The position numbers and the translations under genes are program-made. Source: Alistipes sp. (lineage in GTDB: Bacteria; Bacteroidota; Bacteroidia; Bacteroidales; Rikenellaceae). Taken from it: a stretch of DNA of 6,063 nucleotides. Where the stretch lies: the NCBI GenBank assembly GCA_017934845.1, contig JAGBIR010000162.1, forward strand, positions 1 through 6,063. The letters are read 5' to 3'. The notes beneath the pieces are model-generated. The model ran no database searches. It saw nothing but the letters and a program-made list of their open reading frames with translations, and was not told where the DNA came from. Every line of letters starts with the position of its first letter. The stretch's first letter is position 1. Below, in pieces: positions 6,005-6,063 of the stretch.

Positions 6005-6063
6005 TAGTCGGTTTTACGGTACAATCTATATTATATATATGGATTCGCCACAATAATTTAACT

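Noticed and set aside
1..6063. CRISPR arrays, tRNA or rRNA genes, insertion sequences
   Set aside because: I saw no regularly spaced direct repeats, no tRNA-like cloverleaf with CCA end, no rRNA-like stretch and no transposase or terminal inverted repeats. The intergenic space is also too small for most of these.

Overview
The window looks like part of a Bacteroidales (Bacteroidota) chromosome, probably near Muribaculaceae or Bacteroidaceae. The evidence is: promoters matching the Bacteroidetes -7 consensus TAnnTTTG upstream of three genes, no clear Shine-Dalgarno sequences, a DUF5606 gene (a family restricted to Bacteroidota), and an OadG-family subunit fused to a periplasmic lamin-tail domain. 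All seven genes lie on the minus strand, so transcription runs from high to low coordinates. The family-level placement is inference.

On the minus strand, 5956-5461 holds a DUF5606 gene with a promoter-like box and a good 3' hairpin. Next, 5343-4792 holds an Lrp/AsnC-type regulator with its own well-spaced Bacteroidetes promoter and an AT-rich perfect palindrome upstream. From 4700 to the left edge runs a sodium-pumping methylmalonyl-CoA decarboxylase operon in the order mce (epimerase), mmdA (carboxyltransferase), a lamin-tail/OadG-family membrane subunit, mmdC (biotin carrier), mmdB (Na+-pump beta subunit). mmdB is cut by the window edge, probably within a few residues of its end. The last four genes are 4, 21 and 19 bp apart and so form a tight transcription unit. 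mce is separated from mmdA by 128 bp.

Together these genes carry out the last steps of the succinate-to-propionate pathway. The epimerase interconverts the two methylmalonyl-CoA stereoisomers. MmdA moves the carboxyl group to biotin on MmdC. MmdB releases CO2 from carboxybiotin and couples this to Na+ export. The OadG-family protein anchors and assembles the complex. No biotin carboxylase gene is present, which favours the decarboxylase over a propionyl-CoA carboxylase.

The least explained parts are intergenic. The mce-mmdA gap can fold into a 19-bp imperfect hairpin with three G-U pairs that form only in the coding-strand RNA. The lrp-mce gap has an 11-bp perfect hairpin whose T and A tracts are on the wrong sides for a standard terminator. 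The 11-mer TTTACACAAAA occurs both at the mce promoter and at the centre of the palindrome upstream of lrp, which makes it a candidate operator for the regulator encoded between them.
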